Positions 15,698 to 24,590 of a stretch of DNA of 64,000 nt are shown piece after piece. The notes under the pieces were generated by a model that made no database searches, was not told where the DNA came from, and saw nothing but the letters and a program-made list of their open reading frames with translations. This DNA is from Amycolatopsis sp. DSM 110486 (GTDB lineage: Bacteria; Actinomycetota; Actinomycetes; Mycobacteriales; Pseudonocardiaceae), in contig NZ_CP080519.1 of the NCBI RefSeq assembly GCF_019468465.1, forward strand, positions 7,619,001 to 7,683,000, written 5' to 3'. How positions within the stretch are numbered: the first letter of the stretch is position 1; every line of letters starts with the position of its first letter. Position numbers and translations under genes: made by a program.

Positions 15698-16812
15698 GTG
15701 GACGAGTAGTTCCGCCCCTTCCACCCGGCACCACGGCCGGCGAAGTGCCGGCGCGCCGAATCGAGCGTCATCAACGTGTACAGCAACGCCGTCACCGGCA
15801 GCAGCGCGCCGAGCACCGGCCACTGCCGGTAGTAGCGCGCGATCGGCACGAACGTCGCCGCCATCAGCACCCACGCCGCCAGCGCCGGCCAAGACGGGCC
15901 GGCGAACGTCAGTACCGGGGGAGCGAGGAACACCAGAGCCAGGCCGACCACGGTGCCCGCCAGCACGAGCGGTGAGTGCCGCAACTGCGTGTACGCCGTG
16001 CGCGCCACCATCTGCCACAGATCGGAAAGCCGCGGGTACGGCCGGACACTGTGGACGTTCGTCGCGAACCCCAGCCACGTCCGTCCACCCGTCGCGGACA
16101 CCGCGCGGGCCAGGGCGACGTCGTCGATCACGGCGCCGCGGACGGCCGCGAGGCCACCGGCGCGTTCGAGGGCGCCGCGGCGCACAAGCACGCAGCCGCC
16201 GGCGGCCGCGGCCACCCGCGAGCGCGGGTTGTTCACGCGCCGGAACGGGTAGAGCATCGCGAAGAAGTACACGAACGCCGGCACGATCAGCCGTTCCCAC
16301 GGCGTTTCGGTGCGCAGCACGGCCATCTGCGACACGAGGTCGTGCTCACCGCACGCCGCCACGAGGGTTTCGAGCGAACCCGGTCCGTGCTCGATGTCCG
16401 CGTCGGTCAGCAGCACGAACTCCGCCGTGCCCGCCTCGGCGATGCCACGCGCGGCCGCCCACAGCTTGCCCGTCCAGCCCGCCGGCAACGGATCCGGCGT
16501 CACCACGGTCAGCGGCAGCGCGTCGGGCGCGCCCCCGAGCCGCCGGGCGAGGCCGCCGGTGCCGTCGCTGCTGTCGTCGTCGACGAGGATCACGCGTGCC
16601 TCGCCCGGATACCGTTGCGCGAGCAGGGCGGGCAACGTCGTCGGGAGCACGGCCGCCTCGTCGCGCGCGGGTACCACCACGATCGCCACCGACGGCCACT
16701 CGCCCGGCCGCGCCGACGGCGGCAACCGCTGGTCCGTTCGCCAGAACCAGCCGTGGCCGAAGGCGAGTCCCAGCCACACTACGAGCGTGAGCCACCCGAG
16801 CACCGTCAGCAC
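15694..16812 (-). CDS. HpnB-like family 2 glycosyltransferase
   Basis: Protein of 372 aa. A signal-anchor helix (about residues 5-25) is followed by a GT2 domain: 'SVAIVVVPARDEA' (about 41-53), 'VILVDDDSSDGTGGLA', 'LLTDADIEHGPGSL' (the DxD-type metal site) and 'RGAVIDDVALARAV' (the catalytic ED/DD region). Two or three C-terminal helices (about 290-355) complete the hopene-associated glycosyltransferase HpnB pattern. HpnB-type enzymes are placed in hopanoid modification in other bacteria, but no hopanoid genes are visible here, so the acceptor is open. Confidence 0.78.
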   Translation of the reverse strand: MLTVLGWLTLVVWLGLAFGHGWFWRTDQRLPPSARPGEWPSVAIVVVPARDEAAVLPTTLPALLAQRYPGEARVILVDDDSSDGTGGLARRLGGAPDALPLTVVTPDPLPAGWTGKLWAAARGIAEAGTAEFVLLTDADIEHGPGSLETLVAACGEHDLVSQMAVLRTETPWERLIVPAFVYFFAMLYPFRRVNNPRSRVAAAAGGCVLVRRGALERAGGLAAVRGAVIDDVALARAVSATGGRTWLGFATNVHSVRPYPRLSDLWQMVARTAYTQLRHSPLVLAGTVVGLALVFLAPPVLTFAGPSWPALAAWVLMAATFVPIARYYRQWPVLGALLPVTALLYTLMTLDSARRHFAGRGAGWKGRNYSST

Positions 16813-16995
16813 TTCGCGGATCCTAGCGCTGCGATCAGGTCCTGGCTCGACGACAGCATCGGTCCAGACCCATCGGACGACTGACCTTTCTCGTGGTGGA
16901 AACTCAGCCCCGAGTGAACGGCGTCAACCAGGCACGAACACAGATTCCCCGGGAAGACAGGGAACGGACAGCCCTGTGCGCCTCCCCCGAGTAGG

Positions 16996-17004
16996 TCTAG
17001 ACAT
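16996..17004. promoter_or_regulatory. DasR-like half-consensus site before the glycosidase operon
   Basis: GGTCTAGAC is the core of the DasR (GntR-type GlcNAc-response regulator) consensus TGGTCTAGACCA known from Streptomyces; the flanking bases match poorly (about 9 of 12 overall). It lies about 100 nt upstream of the GH29 start, where a GlcNAc-sensing repressor would make sense for a cluster containing a hexosaminidase. The rest of the gap 16813-17100 shows no gene. Confidence 0.4.
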
Positions 17005-17100
17005 CCGATGGATCACGCACCTAGTGTGCTGGGCGATCCACCAGCTCGTCGCCGGCCGCCACCGGGGCACGCGGCCGCGCGGACCCGTCAGGAGGAGCAC

Positions 17101-18978
17101 GTGCCGATCTCGACGCGCCGGAACGCCGTTCTGGCCGCACTGTTTTCCCTCGCCGTGGCCGGATCCACGGCCACGCCCGGTGTCGCCGCACCGCCGGACC
17201 GCGGCTGCACCGGACCGATCAAGACCGCGGCGATCATGACCGTCCAGCCGTGCGACGGCATGGACCGCGTCCTGGCCAAGGCCGCCGCCGTCGTGCCACG
17301 GCCCGGCCAGCTCGCCTGGCAGCAGCGGCCCGTCACCGCGTTCACGCACTTCGGCATGAACACCTTCACCGACCGCGAATGGGGTTCGGGCGCCGAGAAG
17401 GAGTCGACGTTCGCGCCACCGGCCGTGGACACCGACCAGTGGATGCGCTCGCTCAAGGCCGCCGGCGTCACGCAGGTGATGCTCACCGCCAAGCACCACG
17501 ACGGTTTCGTGCTCTACCCGACCCGCTACACCGACCACTCCGTCGTCGCCAGCCCGTGGTGGCTCGGCGCGGCTTGCACCGACCCGAAGGCCGACGCCGC
17601 ACGCCAAACTGCGCAGGCCACGCGCTCGCAGGACCCGTCCGCCTTCTGGCAGGCGCGCGACGCGGGCTGCACCAACCCGCGCGGCGACATCCTGCGCGAC
17701 TACGTGGATTCCGCGCGCAAGGCCGGCCTCAAGGTCGGCGTCTACCTCTCGCCCGCCGACGGCGCCGAGCTGCCCGCGACCTTCTTCGCCGACGAGGTCA
17801 AGCGGATCGAGGCGAAGGTCGCCGCCGGCCAGTCGCTGTCCATCGAGGAACAGGCCACCTACGACGACCGCGCGAGCGCCCCGCAGGGCCAGGGCCGCTA
17901 CGGCACCGGCAGCGCCGTGACCGAACGGACCATCCCCACGCTGGTGGCGCACGACGACCGAGCCGCCGCGCTGGCCGCCGGGAAGCTGCCGCGCTTCACC
18001 GTGGACGAGGACGACTACAACACCTACTACCTCAACCAGCTCTACGAACTGTTCACCCAGTACGGCCCGATCGACGAGCTGTGGCTCGACGGCGCCAACC
18101 CGTGGCGCGACCGCGGCGTCAGCGAGAACTACGACTTCACCACCTGGTTCTCGATGATCCACGCGCTCTCGCCGAACACCGTCACGTTCGCCGGTCCGGC
18201 CGGCGTGCGCTGGGTCGGCAACGAGGCCGGCCAGGCGCGGACCACGGAGTGGAGCCCGCTGCCGACGACCGGCGACCCGAACACCGCGCACAACGAGGAG
18301 CTGTTCCTCGGCGGCGCGACGGCCACCGACCTCGGCTCGCGCCAGGTGCTGGCCGACCCGTCCGTGCGCTTCCTGCAGTGGGCGCCGGCCGAATCCGACG
18401 TCTCGATCCGCCCCGGCTGGTTCTTCCACACGGGAGAGCAGCCGAAAACCGCCGCGCAACTCGTCGACATCTACCGGCGCACGGTCGGGCGCAACTCCTC
18501 GCTGCTGCTGAACGTGCCGCCCGGCCCGGACGGCGAGTTCGCCCCCGCGGACGTCGCGGCTTTGGCCGCCTTCGGGCAATCCGTCGCCGCCACGCAGGTG
18601 AACCAGGCCCACGCTTGGCCCGGCGACAAGGCAGGCGCCGCGGTCACCGACGGTTCGCTGACCACGTCGTGGACCCCACCGCACGGTGCGCTCGCGGGAA
18701 CACTCGACGTGCCGCTCGCCCGGCCCGCGACGTTCGACCAGATCCGTCTGGGCGAGGACATCAGCCGCGGCCAGCACGTGGAGGGCGCGACCGTGCAGGC
18801 CGAGGTCAACGGCGCGTGGCAGACGCTCGGCACCGTCACCACCATCGGCTACACCCGCCTGGTCACGCTCTCCGCACCCGTGACGACCAGCCACCTGCGC
18901 GTGGTGATCACCCAGGCGCGGGACACGCCGTACCTCTCGACCTTCGCCCTGTACCGCACCGTGGCGCCGGCCGCCTGA
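17101..18978 (+). CDS. exported GH29 alpha-L-fucosidase with C-terminal F5/8-type domain
   Basis: Protein of 625 aa. GTG 17101 has a perfect AGGAGG-type site; residues 1-30 are a signal peptide ending near 'GVAA'. The GH29 catalytic barrel begins with 'PGQLAWQQRPVTAFTHFGMNTF' (about residues 72-93) and has 'VMLTAKHHDGFVLYPTRYTDHSV'. The nucleophile region is 'YGPIDELWLDGANPW' (Asp near 330). The last 130 or so residues (from about 490, 'AGAAVTDGSLTTSWTPPHG') form a discoidin-like carbohydrate-binding domain. First of three exported glycosidases in a row, 17 nt before the GH84 gene. Confidence 0.9.
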   Translation: MPISTRRNAVLAALFSLAVAGSTATPGVAAPPDRGCTGPIKTAAIMTVQPCDGMDRVLAKAAAVVPRPGQLAWQQRPVTAFTHFGMNTFTDREWGSGAEKESTFAPPAVDTDQWMRSLKAAGVTQVMLTAKHHDGFVLYPTRYTDHSVVASPWWLGAACTDPKADAARQTAQATRSQDPSAFWQARDAGCTNPRGDILRDYVDSARKAGLKVGVYLSPADGAELPATFFADEVKRIEAKVAAGQSLSIEEQATYDDRASAPQGQGRYGTGSAVTERTIPTLVAHDDRAAALAAGKLPRFTVDEDDYNTYYLNQLYELFTQYGPIDELWLDGANPWRDRGVSENYDFTTWFSMIHALSPNTVTFAGPAGVRWVGNEAGQARTTEWSPLPTTGDPNTAHNEELFLGGATATDLGSRQVLADPSVRFLQWAPAESDVSIRPGWFFHTGEQPKTAAQLVDIYRRTVGRNSSLLLNVPPGPDGEFAPADVAALAAFGQSVAATQVNQAHAWPGDKAGAAVTDGSLTTSWTPPHGALAGTLDVPLARPATFDQIRLGEDISRGQHVEGATVQAEVNGAWQTLGTVTTIGYTRLVTLSAPVTTSHLRVVITQARDTPYLSTFALYRTVAPAA

Positions 18979-18995
18979 CCCGAGGGATCCCCTTC

Positions 18996-20894
18996 ATGAC
19001 TTCACGAAAGCGCCACCTGGCCGCCGTGCTCGCGGCCGGGGTTTCGCTCGCCGCACTCGTCACGCAGCCGGCCACGGCCGCGCCCGCCCAGCACCAGCCA
19101 CTGCCTGTCGTCACGCCCACGCCGCAGTCGTTCGCCCGCGACTCGGCCGACCTCGCCGTGCCCGACGAGGTCGTGCTCGTCACCGACGGCACCACCGACG
19201 CCGCCGCGAAAGACCTCGTCACCACGCTGTTCCGGCAGCACGGTGCGCGCAAGGTCACCACGGTAACCCGGGAACCCCGTCAGGGCCACGCGCTGGTTGT
19301 CCGCCTCGGCGCCGGCACCACCGCACCGGCCCAGGCCGAGGGCTACTCGCTCACCACCACGCGCGGCGAGATCGTGATCGCCGGGCGCGACGGCTCGGGC
19401 CAGTACTACGGCGCGCAGACGTTGCGGCAGCTGTTCGTCCGGTCCGGTCACGGCTGGGCCATCAGCGGCGTGGCCGTGCGCGACTGGCCGAACATGGCGT
19501 TGCGCGGGTCGATCGAGGGCTTCTACGGCCCGCCGTGGAGCACCGCCGACCGGCTGCGGCAGATCGCGTTCCTCGGCGAGGTCAAGGCCAACACCTACGT
19601 CTACAGCGCCAAGGACGACGCCTACCTGCGCGCGCAGTGGCGCGATCCGTACCCCGCCGACGAGCTGGCCACGCTCGGGCAGCTGGTGCGGTCGGCGACC
19701 GCGCACCACGTCGACTTCACCTACGCGCTCTCGCCCGGCGTGTCGATCTGCTTCTCCTCGCCCGACGATCTCGCCGCGGTGAAGGCGAAGCTGCAGTCGG
19801 TGTACGACCTCGGCGTGCGGTCGTTCTCGATCCCGTTCGACGACATCTCCTACACCAAGTGGAACTGCGCCGCCGACCAGACGGCGTTCGGCGCGCCCGG
19901 CCAGGCCGCGGCGGGCACGGCCCAGGTGTCGCTGCTCAACGCGATCACGAGTGGCTTCGTCGAGACCCACGACGGTGCCCGTCCACTGCAGACGGTGCCC
20001 ACCGAGTACAGCGACCTCAAGGACTCGCCGTACAAGACCGAGCTGCGCGAGAACCTCGACCCGTCGGTGGTCGTGCAGTGGACCGGCACGGACGTGGTGC
20101 CGCCGAGCGTCACCACCGACGAGGCGCAGCAGGTGTCCACTGTGTACGGCCGCAAGGTGTTCCTCTGGGACAACTACCCCGTGAACGACTACGAGCAGTC
20201 CGCCGGCCGGCTGCTGCTCGCGCCCTACGCCCAGCGCGAGGCCGGGCTTTCGCAGTACCTCAACGGGATCGTCGCCAACCCGATGAACCAGGAGGCGGCC
20301 AGCGAGGTCGCCGAGTTCGGCGCCACGGACTTCGCGTGGAACGACGCGGGGTACTCGCCGGAGCGCTCGTGGCCGCAAGCGCTTGCGCGGCTCGCGGGCG
20401 GCGACGCCCGGGCGACGGCCGCGTTGCAGGTGTTCGCCGACCTCGAGCACCTGGCCCCGACGTTCGGCCCGACGCCGTGGCAGCCGCAGGCCCCGGTGCT
20501 GGCGGCGAAGACGAAGGCGTTCTGGCAGCGGTGGAACGCGGGTGATCACCGGGTGGCCGACCTGCGGGCGTACGCGGTGCAGATCCGCGATGCCGCGAAG
20601 GTCATCCGCGGCGGCCGGGTGGAGAGCGCGTTCGTCGACGAGGCTTCACCGTGGCTCGATGCGACGGCTCTGTGGGGTGGCGCGATGGTCGACCAGCTCG
20701 ACGCCCTCGCGGCGGCCGGGCGTGGTGACACCAAGGCGGCGCAGCGGCTCACCGCGTCCGCCGACGATCTCGTCGCCCGGGCCCAGGCCGTGAAGACGGG
20801 CGACACCAACCGGTGGGGGGTGCGGCAGGCACTCGTCGGCGACGGGGTCCTCGACGCGTTCATCACCCAGGCCCGAGCCGCGACGCTCGGCTGA
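18996..20894 (+). CDS. exported GH84 beta-N-acetylglucosaminidase
   Basis: Protein of 632 aa. A signal peptide (residues 1-30, ending 'TQPATAA') precedes a GH20b-like N-domain (PLPVVTPTPQSF...GSGQYYGAQTLRQLF). The GH84 barrel starts at 'ALRGSIEGFYGPPWS' (about residues 168-182). The catalytic Asp-Asp pair is in 'SFSIPFDDISYTKW' (about 278-292), and 'VFLWDNYPVNDYEQ' is another family block. GH84 enzymes remove beta-linked GlcNAc by substrate-assisted catalysis; secreted bacterial ones act on mucin-, hyaluronan- or N-glycan-type sugars. The ATG at 18996 is 17 nt after the fucosidase stop. Confidence 0.9.
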   Translation: MTSRKRHLAAVLAAGVSLAALVTQPATAAPAQHQPLPVVTPTPQSFARDSADLAVPDEVVLVTDGTTDAAAKDLVTTLFRQHGARKVTTVTREPRQGHALVVRLGAGTTAPAQAEGYSLTTTRGEIVIAGRDGSGQYYGAQTLRQLFVRSGHGWAISGVAVRDWPNMALRGSIEGFYGPPWSTADRLRQIAFLGEVKANTYVYSAKDDAYLRAQWRDPYPADELATLGQLVRSATAHHVDFTYALSPGVSICFSSPDDLAAVKAKLQSVYDLGVRSFSIPFDDISYTKWNCAADQTAFGAPGQAAAGTAQVSLLNAITSGFVETHDGARPLQTVPTEYSDLKDSPYKTELRENLDPSVVVQWTGTDVVPPSVTTDEAQQVSTVYGRKVFLWDNYPVNDYEQSAGRLLLAPYAQREAGLSQYLNGIVANPMNQEAASEVAEFGATDFAWNDAGYSPERSWPQALARLAGGDARATAALQVFADLEHLAPTFGPTPWQPQAPVLAAKTKAFWQRWNAGDHRVADLRAYAVQIRDAAKVIRGGRVESAFVDEASPWLDATALWGGAMVDQLDALAAAGRGDTKAAQRLTASADDLVARAQAVKTGDTNRWGVRQALVGDGVLDAFITQARAATLG

Positions 20895-20915
20895 CCCCGA
20901 AGGACGGAGAGCTTC

Positions 20916-22751
20916 GTGAATGCAGTGAGCAGGAGGAGTTTCCTCGGCGGGGTCGCCGGGCTGGCCGCGGCGAGCACGGTGTTCGCCGGGCCCGCCGACG
21001 CGGCGGGTCGTGGGGGACTGACCGTGTCCGGTGAGCAGTTCCTGTTGGACGGCAAGCCGTTCCAGATCATCTCGGGTGCCGTGCACTATTTCCGCATCCA
21101 CCCCGACCAGTGGCGCGACCGACTGGAGCGGTTGCGGGCGCTCGGCCTGAACACGGTCGAGACGTACGTGGCGTGGAACTTCCACCAGCCGAAGCCGGGC
21201 CCGCCGGACTTCAGCGGCCGCCATGACCTGCCGAAGTTCATCCGCACCGCCGGCGAGGTGGGGCTGCGGGTGATCGTGCGGCCGAGCCCGTACATCTGCG
21301 CGGAGTGGGAGTTCGGCGGCCTGCCCGCGTGGCTGCTCGCCGACCGCGACCTCGAACTGCGGTGCGCCGATCCGAAGTACCTCAAGGCCGTGGACGCCTG
21401 GTACGACCACCTCGTGCCGCGCCTGGCCGCGCTGGAGGCGCACCGCGGCGGGCCGGTGATCGCCGTGCAGATCGAGAACGAATACGGCAGTTACGGCAAC
21501 GACACCTCGTACCTGGCGCACCTGCGCGACAGCCTGCGTTCGCGGGGGTGCACGAGCCTGCTGTTCGCGGCCGACGGCGCGTCCGACTTCTTCATGCGCT
21601 TCGGCTCGCTGCCGGGCACGCTCGAAGTCGGCACGGGCGACGGCAATCCGGTGCCGAGTCTCGAAGCACTGAAGAAGTTCCAGCCCGGCAAGCCGGTGAT
21701 GATGGCGGAGTTCTGGGACGGCTGGTTCGACCACTGGGGCGAGCAGCACAACACGCGCGACCCCCAGCAGATGGCGGGCTACATCGACACGGTGCTCGCC
21801 TCCGGCGCGTCGGTGAACCTGTACATGGCTTGCGGCGGCACGAACTTCGGCTTCACGAGCGGGGCCAACACCTCCGGCACGACCTACCAGCCCACCGTCA
21901 CGAGCTACGACTACGACTCGCCGGTGGGGGAGGCGGGCGACCTCGGCGCGAAGTTCACGGCGCTGCGGGAGGTGATCGGCAAGTACACGAAGCTGCCCGA
22001 CGGGCCGATCCCCGGCCGTTCACCGCGGCTGGCGCCGCAGACGGTGAAGCCGGACGCGACGGCGTCGCTGCTGGAGTCGCTGCCCGCGTTGTCGAAGGTG
22101 GTTCGCTCGCCGCAGCCGTTGCCGATGGAGAAGCTCGGCCAGGCCACGGGGCTCATCCACTACCGGACGAAGGTGCAGGGCCCGCACAACGGCACCCTGA
22201 GCATCCACGGCCTCGCCGACCGCGCGCTGGTCTTCGCCGGTGGAAAGCAGGTCGGCGTCCTCGACCGCAACACCCCCGACGCCACGGTGGACCTCGTGTT
22301 CGAGGAGGCGGAGAACCAGCTCGACATCCTCGTGGACACGATGGGCCGGATCAACTACGGCCCCTACCTCGCCGACCGCAAGGGCATCGACGGGTGGGTC
22401 GCCATGAACACCCAGCAGAAGCTCTTCGGCTGGGAGATCCGGCCGTTGCCGCTCGACGATCTGTCCACAGTGCACTTCACACCGGGTGCCCCGGGCGTCG
22501 GTCCGGCCTTTCACCGGGCCGCGGTGACGATCGGGGCGCCCGCCGACGGGTTCGTCGCGCTGCCGGGCTGGGAGAAGGGCATCGTCTGGCTCAACGGCTT
22601 CAACCTGGGCCGCTACTGGAGCCGCGGTCCACAACGGACTCTCTACGCCCCGGCGCCGCTCTGGCGGCGGGGGCGCAACGAGCTCGTCGTGCTGGAGCTG
22701 CACCAGCCGGGGGAGACGCTCGAGATCCGCGCGGAGGCCGACTTGGGGTGA
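20916..22751 (+). CDS. exported GH35 beta-galactosidase (Tat signal)
   Basis: Protein of 611 aa. The N-terminus 'SRRSFLGG' is a twin-arginine signal with cleavage near residue 29. GH35 landmarks: 'PFQIISGAVHYFRIHPDQWRDRL', 'GLNTVETYVAWNFHQP', acid/base Glu in 'AVQIENEYGSYGND' (about residue 190) and nucleophile Glu in 'VMMAEFWDGWFDHWG' (about 268). C-terminal beta-sandwich domains end with 'NGFNLGRYWSRGPQRTLYAP', also typical. The GTG start has a GGACGGAGAG site 21 nt after the GH84 stop. Removes terminal beta-galactose outside the cell. Confidence 0.92.
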   Translation: MNAVSRRSFLGGVAGLAAASTVFAGPADAAGRGGLTVSGEQFLLDGKPFQIISGAVHYFRIHPDQWRDRLERLRALGLNTVETYVAWNFHQPKPGPPDFSGRHDLPKFIRTAGEVGLRVIVRPSPYICAEWEFGGLPAWLLADRDLELRCADPKYLKAVDAWYDHLVPRLAALEAHRGGPVIAVQIENEYGSYGNDTSYLAHLRDSLRSRGCTSLLFAADGASDFFMRFGSLPGTLEVGTGDGNPVPSLEALKKFQPGKPVMMAEFWDGWFDHWGEQHNTRDPQQMAGYIDTVLASGASVNLYMACGGTNFGFTSGANTSGTTYQPTVTSYDYDSPVGEAGDLGAKFTALREVIGKYTKLPDGPIPGRSPRLAPQTVKPDATASLLESLPALSKVVRSPQPLPMEKLGQATGLIHYRTKVQGPHNGTLSIHGLADRALVFAGGKQVGVLDRNTPDATVDLVFEEAENQLDILVDTMGRINYGPYLADRKGIDGWVAMNTQQKLFGWEIRPLPLDDLSTVHFTPGAPGVGPAFHRAAVTIGAPADGFVALPGWEKGIVWLNGFNLGRYWSRGPQRTLYAPAPLWRRGRNELVVLELHQPGETLEIRAEADLG

Positions 22752-22840
22752 GACGCAGGTCACATTTGCCGGTGTCACAACTTCGCGAGCCCACCCGTCA
22801 AGAGTGCGTAACCAGTGGAAAAGGGCGAAGGAGCAGACCA

Positions 22841-23314
22841 GTGGACGCACGACTCAACCTCTTCGAGAACGCGGTCGCCGGCAAGTTCATGAAGTACCTC
22901 AACGCGGCGAACAAGCCGATCTCGGACTCGGGCCTTCCCGCTGCGACGCAGGAGCTCGTGAAGCTGCGCGCCAGCCAGATCAACGGCTGCGGCTTCTGCA
23001 CCGACATGCACTACAAGGAAGCCGTGGCCGCGGGCGAAGAGCCCACTCGCCTCAACCTCGTCGCGGCCTGGCGCGAAGCCACGGTCTTCACCGACGCCGA
23101 GCGCGCGGCCCTCGAGCTGGCCGAAGAGGGCACCCGCATCGCCGACGCCGCGGGAGGTGTCAGCGACGAGGTCTGGCAGCAGGCCGCGAAGCACTACGAC
23201 GAGGACCAGCTCACCGGCCTCACCATGCTCATCGCGCTCATCAACACCTACAACCGCATGAACGTGATCACCCAGCAGCCGGCGGGCCACTACGAGGTGG
23301 GCATGTTCGGCTGA
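22841..23314 (+). CDS. AhpD-like carboxymuconolactone-decarboxylase family protein
   Basis: Protein of 157 aa with the AhpD active-site block 'QINGCGFCTDMHYKEAV' (Cys-x2-Cys plus His, about residues 45-60). Proteins of this type are disulfide-exchange alkylhydroperoxidases; many are uncharacterised. The GTG at 22841 is preceded by GAAGGAG. It lies 89 nt after the glycosidase operon and ahead of a hairpin terminator, so it may be a single-gene unit. A functional link with the glycosidases is not evident. Confidence 0.85.
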   Translation: MDARLNLFENAVAGKFMKYLNAANKPISDSGLPAATQELVKLRASQINGCGFCTDMHYKEAVAAGEEPTRLNLVAAWREATVFTDAERAALELAEEGTRIADAAGGVSDEVWQQAAKHYDEDQLTGLTMLIALINTYNRMNVITQQPAGHYEVGMFG

Positions 23315-23344
23315 TCCCGGGTCACCGCCGCTCCCATCGCTACG

Positions 23345-23380
23345 ACGCCCCAGGCACCGGACCTCCGGAGCCTGGGGCGT
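23345..23380. terminator. hairpin terminator after the AhpD-like gene
   Basis: Perfect 11-bp arms (ACGCCCCAGGC 23345-23355, GCCTGGGGCGT 23370-23380) lie 30 nt past the stop. There is no long T-run, as is common in actinobacteria. Confidence 0.7.
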
Positions 23381-23608
23381 TGTGCTGTCCGCGGCCGGAT
23401 TTCTCGCGGTTGTCCCTCATGCCCGGTTCAGGCGAACCCTCCCGCCCTGCCGCCGTCCCATCATTCGGGCCAGTGAGTCTCCGGCCACCCTCACTTGTCA
23501 GGACGGCCACCCGTCCCGCACCCTCCCACCTGCACGGATTCCACGGGAAACGGCTCGCGCTGTGCTCACGAGGCGCTGCTCACCATGATCCCCAACGAAA
23601 TCGTCCCC
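23381..23608. other. intergenic, no gene seen
   Basis: Between the terminator and the palindromes at 23609. Several frames are open, but none has a ribosome site or recognisable protein. It may hold the distal promoter of the amidohydrolase operon. Confidence 0.5.
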
Positions 23609-23645
23609 ACAATCTTGTACGAGATTGTTAACAATCGTGTATGGT
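23609..23645. promoter_or_regulatory. overlapping palindromes, GntR/FadR-type operator and promoter
   Basis: Bases 23609-23628 form a 20-bp palindrome with two mismatched positions per arm pair, and 23623-23636 is the perfect palindrome GATTGTTAACAATC. The latter contains TTGT-N2-ACAA, the pattern bound by FadR-subfamily GntR regulators. A TTGTAC (23615) and TATGGT (23640) pair could be a promoter with a long 19-nt spacer. The site is 85 nt upstream of the amidohydrolase start; no regulator gene is adjacent. Confidence 0.65.
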
Positions 23646-23729
23646 CCCCGTCTGCGGGAGCGCGCGGGCTCCGAGCCGGGTCGCCGAGGATCCGGTGCTG
23701 CGCCGAACCCCCGGTTCACAGGAGGTCAC

Positions 23730-24590
23730 ATGGACACCATCGACTCGCACACCCACGTCATCTCCCCGGACGCGGGCCAGTACCCAGTCGACCCCATCGG
23801 CGGGAAGCAGAGCGAGTGGTCGAAGGCGCACCCGGTGGACATCGACGGCCTCGTACGGGCCCTCGACACGGCGGGCATCGCGCAGGCCGTGGTCGTGCAG
23901 GCGTCCACGGTGTACGGCCACGACAACCGCTACGTCGCCGAAGCGCTGCGCCGCCACCCCGACCGCTTCGCGGGCGTCTACTCGATCGACGCGATGGCTC
24001 CCGACGCCGTCGAGAAGATCGACCACTGGCAGGGCCTCGGCCTCTCGGGCTTCCGCCTGTTCACCACCGGCACGACCATGCCCGGCCAGGCCGACTGGCT
24101 CGGCCACGAGGACTCGTTCCCCGCCTGGGCCCACGCCGAGAAGCACGACATCCCGGTGTGCCTGCAGATGACGATCCAGGGTCTGCCGAAGCTGCGCGAG
24201 ATCCTCGACCGTTTCCCGCGCGTGCGCGTGCTGCTCGACCACTGCGCGCGCCCCGACCTGTCGGACGGGCGCCCGTACCGCCTGGCCAAGGACCTGTTCG
24301 ACCTGGCCGCCTACCCCGGTGTGCACCTCAAGCTCACCCACCGCGCGCTGGCCGCGTCGGCGAAGGGCGCGTCCACGACCGAGGACTTCCTCACCGACCT
24401 GGTCGCGGCCTACGGCGCCGCCCGCATCGCGTGGGGCTCCAACTTCCCCGCGGCCGACGGCGTGCTGCCCGACCTGCTGGCCGAGGCCCGCGAGACGGTC
24501 TCCGTGCTGCCCGAAGCCGACCTCGACCAGATCTTCGGCGGGACCGCCGCCGCCTTCTACCCGTCGCTGAAGGGTGCGAGCCGTGCCTGA
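23730..24590 (+). CDS. amidohydrolase-2 family metal hydrolase/decarboxylase
   Basis: Protein of 286 aa. The N-terminal 'DSHTHVISPDAGQYP' has the His-x-His metal motif. 'RVRVLLDHCARPDLSDG' (about residues 165-181) carries a further His, and 'AARIAWGSNFPAADG' is near the end of the barrel, where many relatives have Asp in place of Asn. The family includes gamma-lactone hydrolases (2-pyrone-4,6-dicarboxylate type) and non-oxidative decarboxylases of aromatic acids. The ATG follows a GGAGG site. It overlaps the next gene by 8 nt, so an operon with the decarboxylase-like gene and DctA is clear. Confidence 0.82.
   Translation: MDTIDSHTHVISPDAGQYPVDPIGGKQSEWSKAHPVDIDGLVRALDTAGIAQAVVVQASTVYGHDNRYVAEALRRHPDRFAGVYSIDAMAPDAVEKIDHWQGLGLSGFRLFTTGTTMPGQADWLGHEDSFPAWAHAEKHDIPVCLQMTIQGLPKLREILDRFPRVRVLLDHCARPDLSDGRPYRLAKDLFDLAAYPGVHLKLTHRALAASAKGASTTEDFLTDLVAAYGAARIAWGSNFPAADGVLPDLLAEARETVSVLPEADLDQIFGGTAAAFYPSLKGASRA

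Noticed and set aside
16924..18894. 656-codon open frame on the minus strand
   Set aside because: It lies antisense to the well-supported fucosidase gene, its composition is Gly/Arg/Val-rich without any family pattern, and such shadows are normal in GC-rich DNA.
17250..18995. Long N-terminal extension of the GH84 gene through the fucosidase gene
   Set aside because: The frame is open, but the ATG at 18996 begins a perfect signal peptide; upstream translation is an out-of-frame fucosidase shadow.
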